From the NCBI GenBank assembly GCA_022820805.1, contig JAJEEV010000015.1, positions 1 to 64,000 of the forward strand: a stretch of 64,000 nt of DNA. The letters are read 5' to 3'. Under the pieces are notes generated by a model that was given only the letters and a program-made list of their open reading frames with translations, was not told where the DNA came from and ran no database searches. Both the position numbers and the translations under genes were made by a program. This document shows, piece after piece, positions 23,066 through 31,736 of the stretch. Each line of letters opens with the position of its first letter. The stretch's first letter is position 1. Origin of the DNA: Acidimicrobiia bacterium (lineage in GTDB: Bacteria; Actinomycetota; Acidimicrobiia; Acidimicrobiales; Aldehydirespiratoraceae).

Positions 23066-24067
23066 TCAGGTCTCCTTCTGCTCTCGCATGCTCAGCGCCA
23101 CCGCCAGGATGATGATGACGCCCCGGGCGATGAGCTGGTCCGCGACCCGCAGGCCCATCAGGATCAGGCCGTTGTTGAGCATGGCCATCACCACCGATCC
23201 CACGATGGCGCCCACCACCGAGGCCCTTCCACCGAAGAGGTTGGTGCCCCCGATGACGACCGCCGCGATGACTGTGAGCAGCAGGTTCTCGCCCAGATCG
23301 TGGCGGCCGATGGCCAGGCGGCCCGCCAGCAGGACGCCGGCGAACGAGGCCGCGGTCGCGCTGGCCATCAGCGCGGTGATGCGGATGCGGTCGGTGTTGA
23401 TGCCGAGAGCGGCCGCCGCGCTGCGATCAGCGCCCACCGACAGCACATGGCGGCCCCAGCGCAAGTGGTGCAGCACGAGATGCCCGATCAGCCCGACCAC
23501 GACGGTCCAGATCAACAGCGAGGAGATCGGTCCCACCGATCCGGCACCGAACACGGCCAGGAAGGTGTCGTTGCGGATGGGCAGCGACTGCAGGTTGTTC
23601 ATGTTGCGGGCGATGCCGCTGACGATGCCGAGCATGCCCAGCGTCACCAGGAATGACGGGATGCGGACCTTCACGGTGATCGCGCCGTTGACGAGTCCGA
23701 TGCCGGCGCCGACCGCCAAGGCCGCGGCTGCGCCGGCGACGAACCCGTAGTCTCCGACCGCCTCGGCCGCCACCAGCGACGACAGGGCGGCGACCGATCC
23801 GATCGACAGGTCGATCTCGGCCGAGGCCAGGGCGAACGTCATGCCCACCGCCATCACCGCTATGGGCGCGGCCTGGCGGCCGATGTTGAGCAGGTTGGTG
23901 GCCGTGAGGAACCCGTCGTCTCGCAGGATCACCGCGAACAGTCCGAAGATGAGCACCGCGGCCATGTACACCACGTACGGGCGCAGCCCCGAGTCCCGGC
24001 GCCGGCGGGACAGCCACCGGTGGGCGGCAGCCGGCATCAGCCCGGTCGCGGCGGGGTCGTCGGTCAT
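23066..24067 (-). CDS. Sugar ABC transporter permease (RbsC/CUT2 family)
   Basis: A 333-residue membrane protein with about nine hydrophobic segments. Family landmarks are NIGRQAAPIAVMAVGMTFALASAEIDLSIGSVAALSSLV, of which the AEIDLSIGS part is diagnostic of RbsC-type permeases, and the loop RWGRHVLSVGADRSAAAALGI. VIGGTNLFGGRASVVGAIVGS lies near the C-terminus. It should import a monosaccharide-like ligand together with the binding protein upstream and the ATPase downstream. It starts with an ATG 105 bp after the binding-protein gene. The gap holds a hairpin, which often lowers permease expression relative to the binding protein. Confidence 0.93.
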   Translation of the reverse strand: MTDDPAATGLMPAAAHRWLSRRRRDSGLRPYVVYMAAVLIFGLFAVILRDDGFLTATNLLNIGRQAAPIAVMAVGMTFALASAEIDLSIGSVAALSSLVAAEAVGDYGFVAGAAAALAVGAGIGLVNGAITVKVRIPSFLVTLGMLGIVSGIARNMNNLQSLPIRNDTFLAVFGAGSVGPISSLLIWTVVVGLIGHLVLHHLRWGRHVLSVGADRSAAAALGINTDRIRITALMASATAASFAGVLLAGRLAIGRHDLGENLLLTVIAAVVIGGTNLFGGRASVVGAIVGSVVMAMLNNGLILMGLRVADQLIARGVIIILAVALSMREQKET

Positions 24068-24101
24068 GGATTCCTCATTCGCCAGTCGCTAGCCCTGGGC
24101 C

Positions 24102-24132
24102 CCGGCGGCGGTTCGACCCGCACCACCGCCGG
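24102..24132 (-). promoter_or_regulatory. Stem-loop between binding-protein and permease genes
   Basis: CCGGCGG (24102-24108) pairs with CCGCCGG (24126-24132) around a 17-base loop in the 105-bp gap after the binding-protein gene. Such stems commonly stabilise the upstream mRNA or partly attenuate transcription, giving excess binding protein. Evidence is positional. Confidence 0.35.
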
Positions 24133-24172
24133 AGCTTCGGGGCCAGTCTGCCTCGCCCTCGTGCCCGGTCTC

Positions 24173-25342
24173 TCAGCCGATGGCGTCGAGGACCTCTTGG
24201 GGCGGGTCGGCTGCTAGCGATTGGCGGTAGCCGTCGATGATGTTGTCGGCGGTGACGCCGATGGCGGGCACCACCGCGAACGCGGGGGCGGGCTTTCCGA
24301 GCAGCCCGTAGGCGCCCTCGATGGCCATGGTGCGGCCGAGGTTGTAGGCCTCGTCGGCCGCGATGCCCACGACGTTGCCGCCCTCGACCATGTCCAAAGA
24401 CACGTTGGTGTCGAGATCCATGGTGACCACAGCCACATCAGAGGCGCCCGCAGCCCGCAACGCGGCCAGCACCCCGTCGGCGGGACCAGCCGACCACGGG
24501 GCGTAGATGCCGTCGAGGTCGGGGTTGCGGGTCAGCATCGCCGACGCGATCTCCTCCGCGGCGGCCGGGTCGGCCAGACCCTGCTCGGCGACGATCTCGA
24601 TGCCGGGATAGTTGATCTCGATCCACGCCTTGAACGCCTGGTCGCGCTGGTTGGTGACGTAGTAGGCGGCGTCATGGAAGATGTAGCCCACCTGGCCCTG
24701 ACCCCCGAGCGCGTCGGCGAGCAGGTCCGCGGCGGTGATGCCCATGGCCGCGAGGTCATCGGTGACGATGCCCACATAGTCCTGGCCGTGCACATAGCCC
24801 TGGGGAACGTTCGACAAGAACACCAACTGCACACCGGCATCCACCGCGGGACGGAACGCCTCCGCACCCGAGTCCGGGCCGATGGCCAGACTGATGATGA
24901 TGTCAGGATCCAGGGCCATCACCGTCTCCACGTCGTTGGCCTGCTGAGCCGCGTCGAAGTCCGCGTTGGTCTCCGCGACCACCTCGATCCCCAACTCCGC
25001 GAACGCGTCGTGAGCGCCCTGGCTCACCGCGTCGGTGAACGCCCCGGAGGTATGCCACAACAAAGCCGCGGTGTAACCACCCGACTGCACCTCAGCAACC
25101 TCCTCATCGCTCAAGGTCACCTCACTCGACGGCACAGCCTCCTCACCCCCAGGCCCCTGAGTCATAGGCGCATCCGGCGCCGGCACAGCAGCCGGCGCCT
25201 CTGTGGTGGCCGGCGCCTCCGTGGTGGCGGGCGCCTCCGATGTTTCAGCGCCATCGTCGCCGCACGAGACGGCGACGAGCGCCGACATCGCCAGCAACGA
25301 TGCGAGCAGCAGCCACTTGGGCTTCTTGTTCTTGGTTGTCAT
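24173..25342 (-). CDS. Sugar ABC transporter substrate-binding lipoprotein (RbsB-like)
   Basis: A 389-residue lipoprotein. The signal peptide has KNKKPKW, a hydrophobic stretch and the lipobox LVAVSC. A Thr-Thr-Glu-Ala-Pro repeat linker follows (residues about 34-50), encoded by 21-bp direct repeats around 25188-25250. The binding domain has DPDIIISLAIGPDSGAEAFRPAVDAGVQLVFLS and VVTMDLDTNVSLDMVEGG, which are typical of the periplasmic-binding-protein type 1 fold for sugars. TTEAP linkers are common in binding proteins from Acidimicrobiia. It begins 22 bases after the M20 gene in the same operon, so hydrolase, uptake and kinase are made together. Confidence 0.93.
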   Translation of the reverse strand: MTTKNKKPKWLLLASLLAMSALVAVSCGDDGAETSEAPATTEAPATTEAPAAVPAPDAPMTQGPGGEEAVPSSEVTLSDEEVAEVQSGGYTAALLWHTSGAFTDAVSQGAHDAFAELGIEVVAETNADFDAAQQANDVETVMALDPDIIISLAIGPDSGAEAFRPAVDAGVQLVFLSNVPQGYVHGQDYVGIVTDDLAAMGITAADLLADALGGQGQVGYIFHDAAYYVTNQRDQAFKAWIEINYPGIEIVAEQGLADPAAAEEIASAMLTRNPDLDGIYAPWSAGPADGVLAALRAAGASDVAVVTMDLDTNVSLDMVEGGNVVGIAADEAYNLGRTMAIEGAYGLLGKPAPAFAVVPAIGVTADNIIDGYRQSLAADPPQEVLDAIG

Positions 25343-25364
25343 GACCCCTCCCTATGGGTCCGGT

Positions 25365-26615
25365 TTATGGATCGTGGGCACCGCACCATTGGGCGATGAA
25401 GTGCGCCAGGGTGCGGGTCGCCGTCACCAGCTCGTCGACGGCGAGCCGCTCGAACGGCGTGTGGCAGTTGGAGATGTCGCCGGGAGCGAAGTACACGCCG
25501 GGGATGCCGAGGTCCCGCAGGAACGGCTTCTCGGACCAGTACGGCGCGCCCTCGATCCGGGCCGGCGCTCCGGTCACCGTCTCAATGGATCGGGCCAGCG
25601 CAGCCACGCCCGGGTGGTCGGTCGCAACCTCGTCGGGGGTGCCCCCCAACCGGTGGTCCCGGGGCGCGCTGAACTCCACGCTGCACTCGACCTGGTGCTC
25701 GCTCGCAACCTCCCCCGCGATGGCCCGGATGCTGTCGGCGGCGGCGTCGAGGCTCTCACCGGGAAGGACCTTGCGGATCAGGGACAGGTCGAAGCGGCCC
25801 GGAACGGCGATGTTGCCCCCGGAGGTGACCGAGGTGACCAGCAGGAAGGCCTCTCCCAGCAGCTCATGGGCTGGCACCGAGGCCCGCAGGTCGTCTGAAT
25901 GACGCCACAACCGGTCGAGGAGCCGGTGCCCGGCCCGCAACGCGTCGACGCCGAGTTCGGGCCGTCCGAAGTAGGCCGACACACCGGTGTAGGCGATGTC
26001 GGCGATGAGGAAGCCCATCTGCGCGGTGTAGATGGCCGAGGTGGTCGGCTCGGTGTAGACCGCGAAGTCGGCGGCCGGTCGCGGACCGGCACGGCCCGCT
26101 ACTGCGGCCCGCATCCCGGCCGACACGCCGCTGCCGGGCTGGCCCGACTCCTCGTCGCAGACGAACAGCGCCGACACTTGGCCGGCAGGCCGGACACCGG
26201 CCCGGCCGAGGGCCCGGACCGCCTCGATAATGGCGCAGATCCCGGCCTTCTGGTCGGCTACTCCCCGACCCCATATCTCGCCGTCGATCACGTGGGCGCC
26301 GAACGGGTCCTCCCGGTCTGAGCCGCGCCAGTGCTGGCGCCAGTCGTCGACCGCCACGGTGTCGAGGTGCCCGGCCAGCAGCAGCGACCTTCCGGTGCCG
26401 TCCCCACAGGTGGCGTACACGTTGGGACGGCCCGGCTCGCACTCGAAGAGATCGGCGGAGTCGAAGGCATCCGACTCCGCCATCTGGCGCCAGGCCCAGC
26501 GCGCGAAGGCCTCCTCGTTGGGCGTGACGCTGGGGATCCGGGTGGCCTCGCGGACCAGGCCCACGACGGCCTCAGCATCGACCGCTTCCGCGGCCTGCCC
26601 GGGCGTGTTGGTCAC
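25365..26615 (-). CDS. M20-family metallohydrolase (deacylase/peptidase)
   Basis: A 416-residue enzyme of the ArgE/DapE/CPG2 fold with intact active-site motifs: GHLDTVAVDDW (metal His and catalytic Asp), GRGVADQKAG (bridging Asp), CDEESGQPGSG (general-base Glu and metal Glu), YTEPTT, and a C-terminal NCHTPFE (metal His). M20 enzymes cleave N-acyl or peptide bonds with two zinc ions. The GTG at 26615 overlaps the repressor stop in a GTGA. No signal peptide is seen, so it acts inside the cell after import. In this operon it may take the place of NagA by removing an acyl or aminoacyl group from an imported amino-sugar derivative. Confidence 0.9.
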   Translation of the reverse strand: MTNTPGQAAEAVDAEAVVGLVREATRIPSVTPNEEAFARWAWRQMAESDAFDSADLFECEPGRPNVYATCGDGTGRSLLLAGHLDTVAVDDWRQHWRGSDREDPFGAHVIDGEIWGRGVADQKAGICAIIEAVRALGRAGVRPAGQVSALFVCDEESGQPGSGVSAGMRAAVAGRAGPRPAADFAVYTEPTTSAIYTAQMGFLIADIAYTGVSAYFGRPELGVDALRAGHRLLDRLWRHSDDLRASVPAHELLGEAFLLVTSVTSGGNIAVPGRFDLSLIRKVLPGESLDAAADSIRAIAGEVASEHQVECSVEFSAPRDHRLGGTPDEVATDHPGVAALARSIETVTGAPARIEGAPYWSEKPFLRDLGIPGVYFAPGDISNCHTPFERLAVDELVTATRTLAHFIAQWCGAHDP

Positions 26616-27799
26616 TGCTGGCCCCCGAGGATCTCGGGCACGAGGGTCTCCTGTATGAACCGCAGGGACAGGGACGCCGCCCCCACGAGGGCAGCCCGAC
26701 GACCCAACGTGGAAGCGGCCAGCTCCGGCGGCGCGGCGACGAGTCCCGAGAGGCGGTCCCTGACCGCGTCGACGAACACGGGATTGGCTCCAACGCCGCC
26801 GCCGAACACGATCCGGGTCGGGTCGGCTATCAGGCACAGGTGCGACACCGCCAGCGCCATCGCCGCCGCGACCGCGTCGAGCACCGCGGCCGCGGCATCA
26901 TCGTCGGCCGCCGCCGCGAATATCTCCGGAACGTCGGCGCCTGCGTCCAGCGCCGAGCGACGGCCGTCCTCGATGGCCTGCCCGAATCGCTTGCGGATCG
27001 AAGGCGCCGAGGCCACATCCTCGAGGGTGACCGGTGCCGTGCCGGGCTCGGGACGCGACAGCAGCAGCGAGCCCAGCTCGCCCGCCGATCCGGTCCCGCC
27101 GCGGTAGAGGTCGCCGCCGACCACCATTCCCAGGCCGATGCCGGTACCGACCGAGATGGCCGCGAAGTCCCCGTCAGCCTGCTCCTCCCCCATGCGGGTG
27201 AGCTCGCCGAGGGCCGCGAGGTTGACATCGTTCTCCACGTGGATGCGGCCGTCGAGGCGCTCGGCAAGAAAGGCCCGCAGAGCGAGGTTCTCGAAACCGG
27301 GCAGGTTGAAGGCCTGCTCCACACGATCGCGGTCGGGGCGGTAGATGCCGGGGACGCCGACGCACACCGCGTGACACCCGCCGTCGGCCTCCTCCAGCAT
27401 CGCTCGGGCCGCTCCGGTGAGCCGCCGCAACGCGCTGCGGGCATCGGGTCCGGTGTCGAGCTCCCGCTCGGCGACGAGGTTGCCGAACAGGTCAGACACC
27501 CCGATGAGGATCTTGGTCGCACCGATGTCGGCCACCACCGAGTGGCGGGCAGTGGGCACGAGCTCGTACAGCGCCGCGGGCCGGCCGATCGAACCTGAAC
27601 TGGGACTCTCGTCGGAGATCCGCACCAGCCCGGCCGACTCCATGTCGGCAATGAGCGCCGAGACGGTCGGCTTCGACAAGCCGGTGGCCCGGGCTATTCC
27701 CGCCCGTGAGATTCGCGACGGATGGGCCGAGAAGAGCGTGTCGACAATCCGCTGCCCGCTCAGCAGCCTCAGAACGCCTGAACCAGAGCCCTCCGCCAT
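26612..27799 (-). CDS. ROK-family transcriptional repressor (NagC/XylR type)
   Basis: A 395-residue protein. The N-terminal winged helix (RISRAGIARATGLSKPTVSALIADMESAGLV) is followed by a ROK domain with VVADIGATKILIGVSDLFGN, GVPGIYRPD, ENDVNLAALGE and AISVGTGIGLGMVVGG. Proteins with this layout bind operator DNA until a sugar or sugar phosphate is sensed. It is the first gene of the nine-gene operon, and a promoter overlapped by an inverted repeat lies directly at its start codon, which indicates autorepression of the whole unit. The ATG at 27799 has no ribosome site, so leaderless translation is likely. Confidence 0.92.
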   Translation of the reverse strand: MAEGSGSGVLRLLSGQRIVDTLFSAHPSRISRAGIARATGLSKPTVSALIADMESAGLVRISDESPSSGSIGRPAALYELVPTARHSVVADIGATKILIGVSDLFGNLVAERELDTGPDARSALRRLTGAARAMLEEADGGCHAVCVGVPGIYRPDRDRVEQAFNLPGFENLALRAFLAERLDGRIHVENDVNLAALGELTRMGEEQADGDFAAISVGTGIGLGMVVGGDLYRGGTGSAGELGSLLLSRPEPGTAPVTLEDVASAPSIRKRFGQAIEDGRRSALDAGADVPEIFAAAADDDAAAAVLDAVAAAMALAVSHLCLIADPTRIVFGGGVGANPVFVDAVRDRLSGLVAAPPELAASTLGRRAALVGAASLSLRFIQETLVPEILGGQQ

Positions 27800-27838
27800 A
27801 TTGTTAGTAACATTACCTTACAAACATCCAGGTGTCAA
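27800..27838 (-). promoter_or_regulatory. Promoter and ROK operator of the nine-gene operon
   Basis: On the minus strand a consensus -35, TTGACA (27833-27838), is 17 bp from TAATGT (27810-27815), ten bases before the repressor ATG. An imperfect inverted repeat, TTTGTAAGGTAA then TG then TTACTAACAAT (27800-27824), covers the -10 and the start-site region. Within it TGTTA-G-TAACA is a perfect palindrome. Its form matches known ROK operators, whose half-sites contain GTTAGTAA-like sequence. Confidence 0.72.
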
Positions 27839-27871
27839 GAGAGAACGGAAACCTGCCCCACCGCCGTCGCG

Positions 27872-27885
27872 AGCCCGGTCGGGCT
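27872..27885 (-). terminator. Small hairpin after the mscS stop
   Basis: AGCCC-GGTC-GGGCT forms a five-base stem and four-base loop two bases past the MscS stop codon. It is a weak terminator candidate, isolating MscS from the ROK operon promoter immediately downstream. Confidence 0.3.
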
Positions 27886-27886
27886 G

Positions 27887-28996
27887 CTAGCGGCTGTCCT
27901 CGAAGTCGTCCTCGGGCCTCGGGGCGTGCTGCTCCTCGTGGAGCGCCCGGAAGGCGGCCTGCTGCGCTTCGGAGAGCACGTCCGCGGCATGGTCGCTGTC
28001 GTCGCGGAGCCACGTCGTCTGCTGCGGGAACGGGATCTCGATGCCGGCCTCATCGAACGCCTCCTTGAGGCGCAGGCGAATCTCGCGCTCCACAGCCCAC
28101 TGCATCGACGGCTCGGTCTTCACCGCCAGCCGGAGGCCCACCCCCGACGCGCCCAGGCTCTGGATGCCGAAGACCGTCGGCGGCTCCGACAGTTCGTCGC
28201 CGCCCCACTCCGGATCGCTCCACAGTTCGTTGGCCACCTGCTGCATCACGCCCATGGCGACCCGGGCGTCGGTGTCGTAGGAGACCTCGATGTCGACCAG
28301 CGCCTTCGACCAGAGCTGGGAGTAGTTGCCGACCCGGGCGATCTCGCCGTTGGGGACGTGCCATACCGTGCCCCTCACGTCACGGATGGTGGTGGAGCGC
28401 AGCGACACCTCCTCAACCGTTCCGGAGGCGTAGCCCAGGTCGACCCAGTCGCCCACGCCGTAGTGGTCCTCGATCAACATGAACAGGCCCGAGAGGAAGT
28501 CCTTCACGATCGACTGGGCGCCGAAGCCCAGGGCCACGCCGCCGATCCCGGCGCCGGCGATCAGCGGTCCGAGGTTGACACCGATCTCGCCCAGGACGAT
28601 CAGAGCCGCGAAGGTCCAGATGAGGGCCACCGCCACGCTGCGCAGCACATGGCCCAGGGTCTCCGCCCGGGCCTCGGCCCGGGACCGCTCGGCCTCCTCC
28701 ATCAGGACGCGGCCCGGCCCCTTCTCGCGGAGCTTCTGCAGCCGTGAGTTGGTCGGCGCAGCGGCGATGCGCTTGGTGAACCGGACTATGGCCCGCTTGA
28801 CGATGCGGGTGACGAACCACGCCACCACCAGGATGAACGCGATGCGAATAGGTCGGTCGAGCAGCCAGTCGGCCGCGGTGGCCAGCCCGCCGTTCTCGGT
28901 CCAGTCGAAGACCCGTTCGCAGACGAAGCCGCGGTTCGAATCGCCGCAGGCGTCCGCGAGGCCCGGATCGGTTGATGCTTGAGCAAGTACGCGCAT
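27887..28996 (-). CDS. MscS-family small-conductance mechanosensitive channel
   Basis: A 369-residue membrane protein. A transmembrane helix near residue 50 (IRIAFILVVAWFVTRI) is followed by a charged coiled segment, a second membrane region (LRSVAVALIWTFAALIVLGEIGVNLGPLIAGAGI), and the pore helix signature GGVALGFGAQSIVKDFLSGLFMLIEDHYGVGDWV, which is diagnostic of MscS. The cytoplasmic beta domain contains VEEVSLRSTTIRDVRGTVWHVPNGEI. The C-terminal 40 residues are acidic and probably disordered. It releases solutes on hypo-osmotic shock. It is on the same strand as the ROK operon, but that operon has its own promoter. Confidence 0.95.
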   Translation of the reverse strand: MRVLAQASTDPGLADACGDSNRGFVCERVFDWTENGGLATAADWLLDRPIRIAFILVVAWFVTRIVKRAIVRFTKRIAAAPTNSRLQKLREKGPGRVLMEEAERSRAEARAETLGHVLRSVAVALIWTFAALIVLGEIGVNLGPLIAGAGIGGVALGFGAQSIVKDFLSGLFMLIEDHYGVGDWVDLGYASGTVEEVSLRSTTIRDVRGTVWHVPNGEIARVGNYSQLWSKALVDIEVSYDTDARVAMGVMQQVANELWSDPEWGGDELSEPPTVFGIQSLGASGVGLRLAVKTEPSMQWAVEREIRLRLKEAFDEAGIEIPFPQQTTWLRDDSDHAADVLSEAQQAAFRALHEEQHAPRPEDDFEDSR

Positions 28997-29073
28997 CGCA
29001 TCACCCTAGAGGCCGAGCGAGCGTGCGGGATCACAGCCGGGCGCACCTGGCTGATTGCTACATTCGAGCGTCT

Positions 29074-29856
29074 GTGGCGGGCCGGTTGACGAGTGCAGCG
29101 ATCAAGCAGGCGATCACGTTCCCGTTGGCAGCGGCCCTCCTGACGACGGCGGCCGTGCTCGCCGCGGGCTGCAGCGAAGCCGGGAGCGAAGGCGCAGGCG
29201 GCAGCCGCGAGGTCGTGGTCATGGCGGCCTCGTCACTGACCGATGTGGTCGAGGCCGTGTCGGCGGCCGACCCCAACGTCACGGCCGTGCTCTCGGGCAG
29301 CTCCACGCTGGTGGCCCAACTGTCGGCCGGGGCCGACGCCGATGTGCTGATCACCGCCGACGCGGCCACCATGGACCGGGCCACTGCCGACGGGTCCATC
29401 CGGGGGAAGCCAGCCGTGATCGCCACCAACACCGTCGTGCTGGCCACCGCGCCCGGCAATCCGGGGGGCGTCGCCGGGCTTGCCGACCTGGCCCGCCGAG
29501 ACTTGCTGGTCGGCCTGTGCGCTCCGGAGGTCCCGTGCGGTGCGCTGGCCCGGCGGGCTCTCGATGAGGCCCGGATCGCGGCGTCGGTGGACACTCTCGA
29601 GCTGAACGTACGGGCTCTGGCCGCCAAGATCTCGCTCGGAGAGCTCGACGCCGGGCTGGTCTACGGCACCGACGCGGCCCGGGCGGGACTGCCCACCGTC
29701 AACGCCCCGGAACTGGACGGCCACGCCAACGACTACTACATCGCGTCGGTGTCGGCTGAGCCCGCACCGGCGGTGGCGGCCGTGATCGATGCCTTCACCG
29801 AGCCCGGCAGCGTCGGTGCGGAGGCCCTGCGGGTGCACGGGTTCGGACAGCCGTGA
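29074..29856 (+). CDS. modA: Molybdate ABC transporter substrate-binding lipoprotein ModA
   Basis: A 260-residue lipoprotein with lipobox VLAAGC. The mature part follows ModA: VVVMAASSLTDVVEAVSA, VLSGSSTLVAQLSAGADADVLITADAATMDRA, and LAAKISLGELDAGLVYGTDA near the C-terminus. The two Ser contacts for the oxyanion are in AASSL and SGSS. The GTG at 29074 was chosen because it gives a normal signal peptide; no ribosome site is seen, and TACATT nine bases upstream may be the -10 of a leaderless transcript. modB follows with a four-base overlap. Tungstate uptake is also possible. Confidence 0.92.
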   Translation: MAGRLTSAAIKQAITFPLAAALLTTAAVLAAGCSEAGSEGAGGSREVVVMAASSLTDVVEAVSAADPNVTAVLSGSSTLVAQLSAGADADVLITADAATMDRATADGSIRGKPAVIATNTVVLATAPGNPGGVAGLADLARRDLLVGLCAPEVPCGALARRALDEARIAASVDTLELNVRALAAKISLGELDAGLVYGTDAARAGLPTVNAPELDGHANDYYIASVSAEPAPAVAAVIDAFTEPGSVGAEALRVHGFGQP

Positions 29857-30677
29857 ACGTTTCCAGCGGTGCCCGGGCCGCCCCCGGCCCCGATCCGGGA
29901 GTGAGCCGGCCCCCCGCGGCTCTGACGGCGGTGGGCTTCGTGGCCCTCGGTCTGCTGGCCCTGCCCCTGGTCGGGCTGCTGCAGCGGGCGCCCTGGTCGG
30001 CGCTGCCCTCGGTGCTCGGCGAGTCCGAGGTGCTGGAGGCACTGCGGGTGTCGCTGGTGGTCAGCCTGCTGGCCACCGCGGCGTGCGTGGTGCTGGGCCT
30101 CCCCCTGGCGTTCGTGCTGGCCCGGCGCCGCTTGCGCTTCGGAAGGGTCGTGCGGGCGATCGTGATGCTGCCCATGGTGCTGCCGCCGGTGGTGGCCGGC
30201 ACCGCCCTGCTGTTCGCGCTGGGACGGCGGGGCCTCGTCGGCCAGTGGCTCGACTCCTGGTTCGGCGTGAGCCTGCCGTTCACCACCGCCGGGGCGGTGG
30301 TCGCGGCCGCGTTCGTTGCACTCCCCTTCTTCGTCGTGACCGTCGAGGCCGCCCTGCGCCAGGCCGGCGACGACCTCGACGAGGCGGCCGCGACCCTCGG
30401 CGCCGGCGCCTGGTCCACGCTCGCGCATGTGACGCTGCCCACGATCCGGCCCGCGCTGGCGGCCGGAACCGCGCTGGCCTGGGCCCGCGCCGTGGGCGAG
30501 TTCGGAGCCACCCTCACCTTCGCCGGCAATTTCCCGGGCCGCACCCGCACCCTGCCGCTGGAGACCTACCTGGCCCTGGAACGCAATCCCGAGGCGGCCG
30601 TGGCCATCAGCCTGGTGCTGATGGCGGTGGCCCTGGCCGTGCTGATTACCTTGCGCGACCGGTGGATGCCGCGATGA
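29853..30677 (+). CDS. modB: Molybdate ABC transporter permease ModB
   Basis: A 274-residue membrane protein with about six hydrophobic segments. It contains the permease loop EAALRQAGDDLDEAAATLGAGAWSTLAHVTLPTIRPAL, which contacts the ATPase, followed by GTALAWARAVGEFGATLTFAGNFPGRTRTLPLETYLALE. The GEFGATLTFAGN segment is characteristic of ModB. The start is a GTG overlapping the modA stop, and its own stop overlaps the modC start in an ATGA, so the three genes form a translationally coupled operon. Confidence 0.93.
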   Translation: MNVSSGARAAPGPDPGVSRPPAALTAVGFVALGLLALPLVGLLQRAPWSALPSVLGESEVLEALRVSLVVSLLATAACVVLGLPLAFVLARRRLRFGRVVRAIVMLPMVLPPVVAGTALLFALGRRGLVGQWLDSWFGVSLPFTTAGAVVAAAFVALPFFVVTVEAALRQAGDDLDEAAATLGAGAWSTLAHVTLPTIRPALAAGTALAWARAVGEFGATLTFAGNFPGRTRTLPLETYLALERNPEAAVAISLVLMAVALAVLITLRDRWMPR

Positions 30678-31717
30678 CGGTCGAACTTGACGGCAGCGTC
30701 GTCCGGCCGGGCTGGGCGCTCAGGGTTGACAGGCTGGAGATCGATGAGGGCGTGACCGCCGTCATCGGGGCCAACGGCACGGGCAAGACAACGTTGGGGC
30801 GGGCCGTGGCCGGGCTCGACCGCCTGGCGAGCGGCCGCCTGACCATCGCCGGCTCGGTGGCCGACGACCCGGCGGCCGGTGTATTCGTGCCCGCCAGCCG
30901 GCGTCGCGTGGGCATGGTGTTCCAGGACCTCCGGCTCTTCGGCCACCTCCGGGTCATCGACAACGTGGCCTTCGGTCTTCGCCGGGCGGGAGCGGACCGA
31001 GCCACGGCACGGCGCAAGGCCGGGGCGCTGCTCGAACAGGTCGGGGTGGACTCGGCCATGTGGACCCGGCGCCCGGCCGCGCTCTCGGGCGGGCAGCGTC
31101 AGCGAGTGGCCATAGCCCGGGCCCTGGCTCCGGACCCGCAAGTGCTGATCGTCGACGAGCCGCTGGCCTCGGTGGACTCGTCGGGCCGGGCCGGGCTGCG
31201 AGCCCTGATCGGTGAGTCACCGGCACGCCACACCCTGCTCATCACCCACGATCCCGTCGACGTGGCCACGGTGGCCCGTCGCGTGGTGGTGCTCGACGGC
31301 GGCGCGGTGGCCGGCCGGGGCTCCGTCACGGAAGTGACGGCCAGACCCGGATGCGAGTGGGCGGCAACGTTCCTGGGCGCGAACGTGGTGTCCGGTCTGG
31401 CTGAGGGCACGTCGGTCACCACCGCCACCGGCCTGGTTCTCACCGTGGCTACGGAGGCCACCGGACCCGTCTACGTCACGTTCCCGGCCCACGCGGTGAC
31501 CCTGCACCGCGACCGACCTGCAGGCAGCGCCCGCAACGCCTGGCAGGCCGAACTCGCGCGGGTCGATGTCGACGGCGAGCGTGCCCGGGTGCACCTGGCA
31601 GGCCCGCTGGCCGTGAGGGCCGACATCACCCGCCGCTCCGCCGACGAACTGGAACTACGTCCAGGCGTCACGGTCTGGGCCTCTCTCAAAGCCACTGAGC
31701 TGACTGTGGTAACCTGA
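30674..31717 (+). CDS. modC: Molybdate ABC transporter ATP-binding protein ModC
   Basis: A 347-residue ABC ATPase. Walker A is VIGANGTGKTTLGRA, the Q-loop is MVFQDLRLFGHL, the signature is ALSGGQRQRVAIARALAPDP, Walker B is VLIVDEPLASVD, and the switch His is in LLITHDPVD. A C-terminal 120-residue region with LRPGVTVWASLKATELTV is the TOBE/Mop-type oxyanion-sensing domain usual in ModC. It powers molybdate uptake, and molybdenum-cofactor enzymes must be encoded elsewhere because none is in this window. Confidence 0.94.
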   Translation: MTVELDGSVVRPGWALRVDRLEIDEGVTAVIGANGTGKTTLGRAVAGLDRLASGRLTIAGSVADDPAAGVFVPASRRRVGMVFQDLRLFGHLRVIDNVAFGLRRAGADRATARRKAGALLEQVGVDSAMWTRRPAALSGGQRQRVAIARALAPDPQVLIVDEPLASVDSSGRAGLRALIGESPARHTLLITHDPVDVATVARRVVVLDGGAVAGRGSVTEVTARPGCEWAATFLGANVVSGLAEGTSVTTATGLVLTVATEATGPVYVTFPAHAVTLHRDRPAGSARNAWQAELARVDVDGERARVHLAGPLAVRADITRRSADELELRPGVTVWASLKATELTVVT

Positions 31718-31736
31718 CAGTAGGTGAGATAGCTGC

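Noticed and set aside
25188..25250. Short direct repeats that might be a CRISPR-like or regulatory array
   Set aside because: They are in frame and encode the Thr-Thr-Glu-Ala-Pro linker of the binding lipoprotein.
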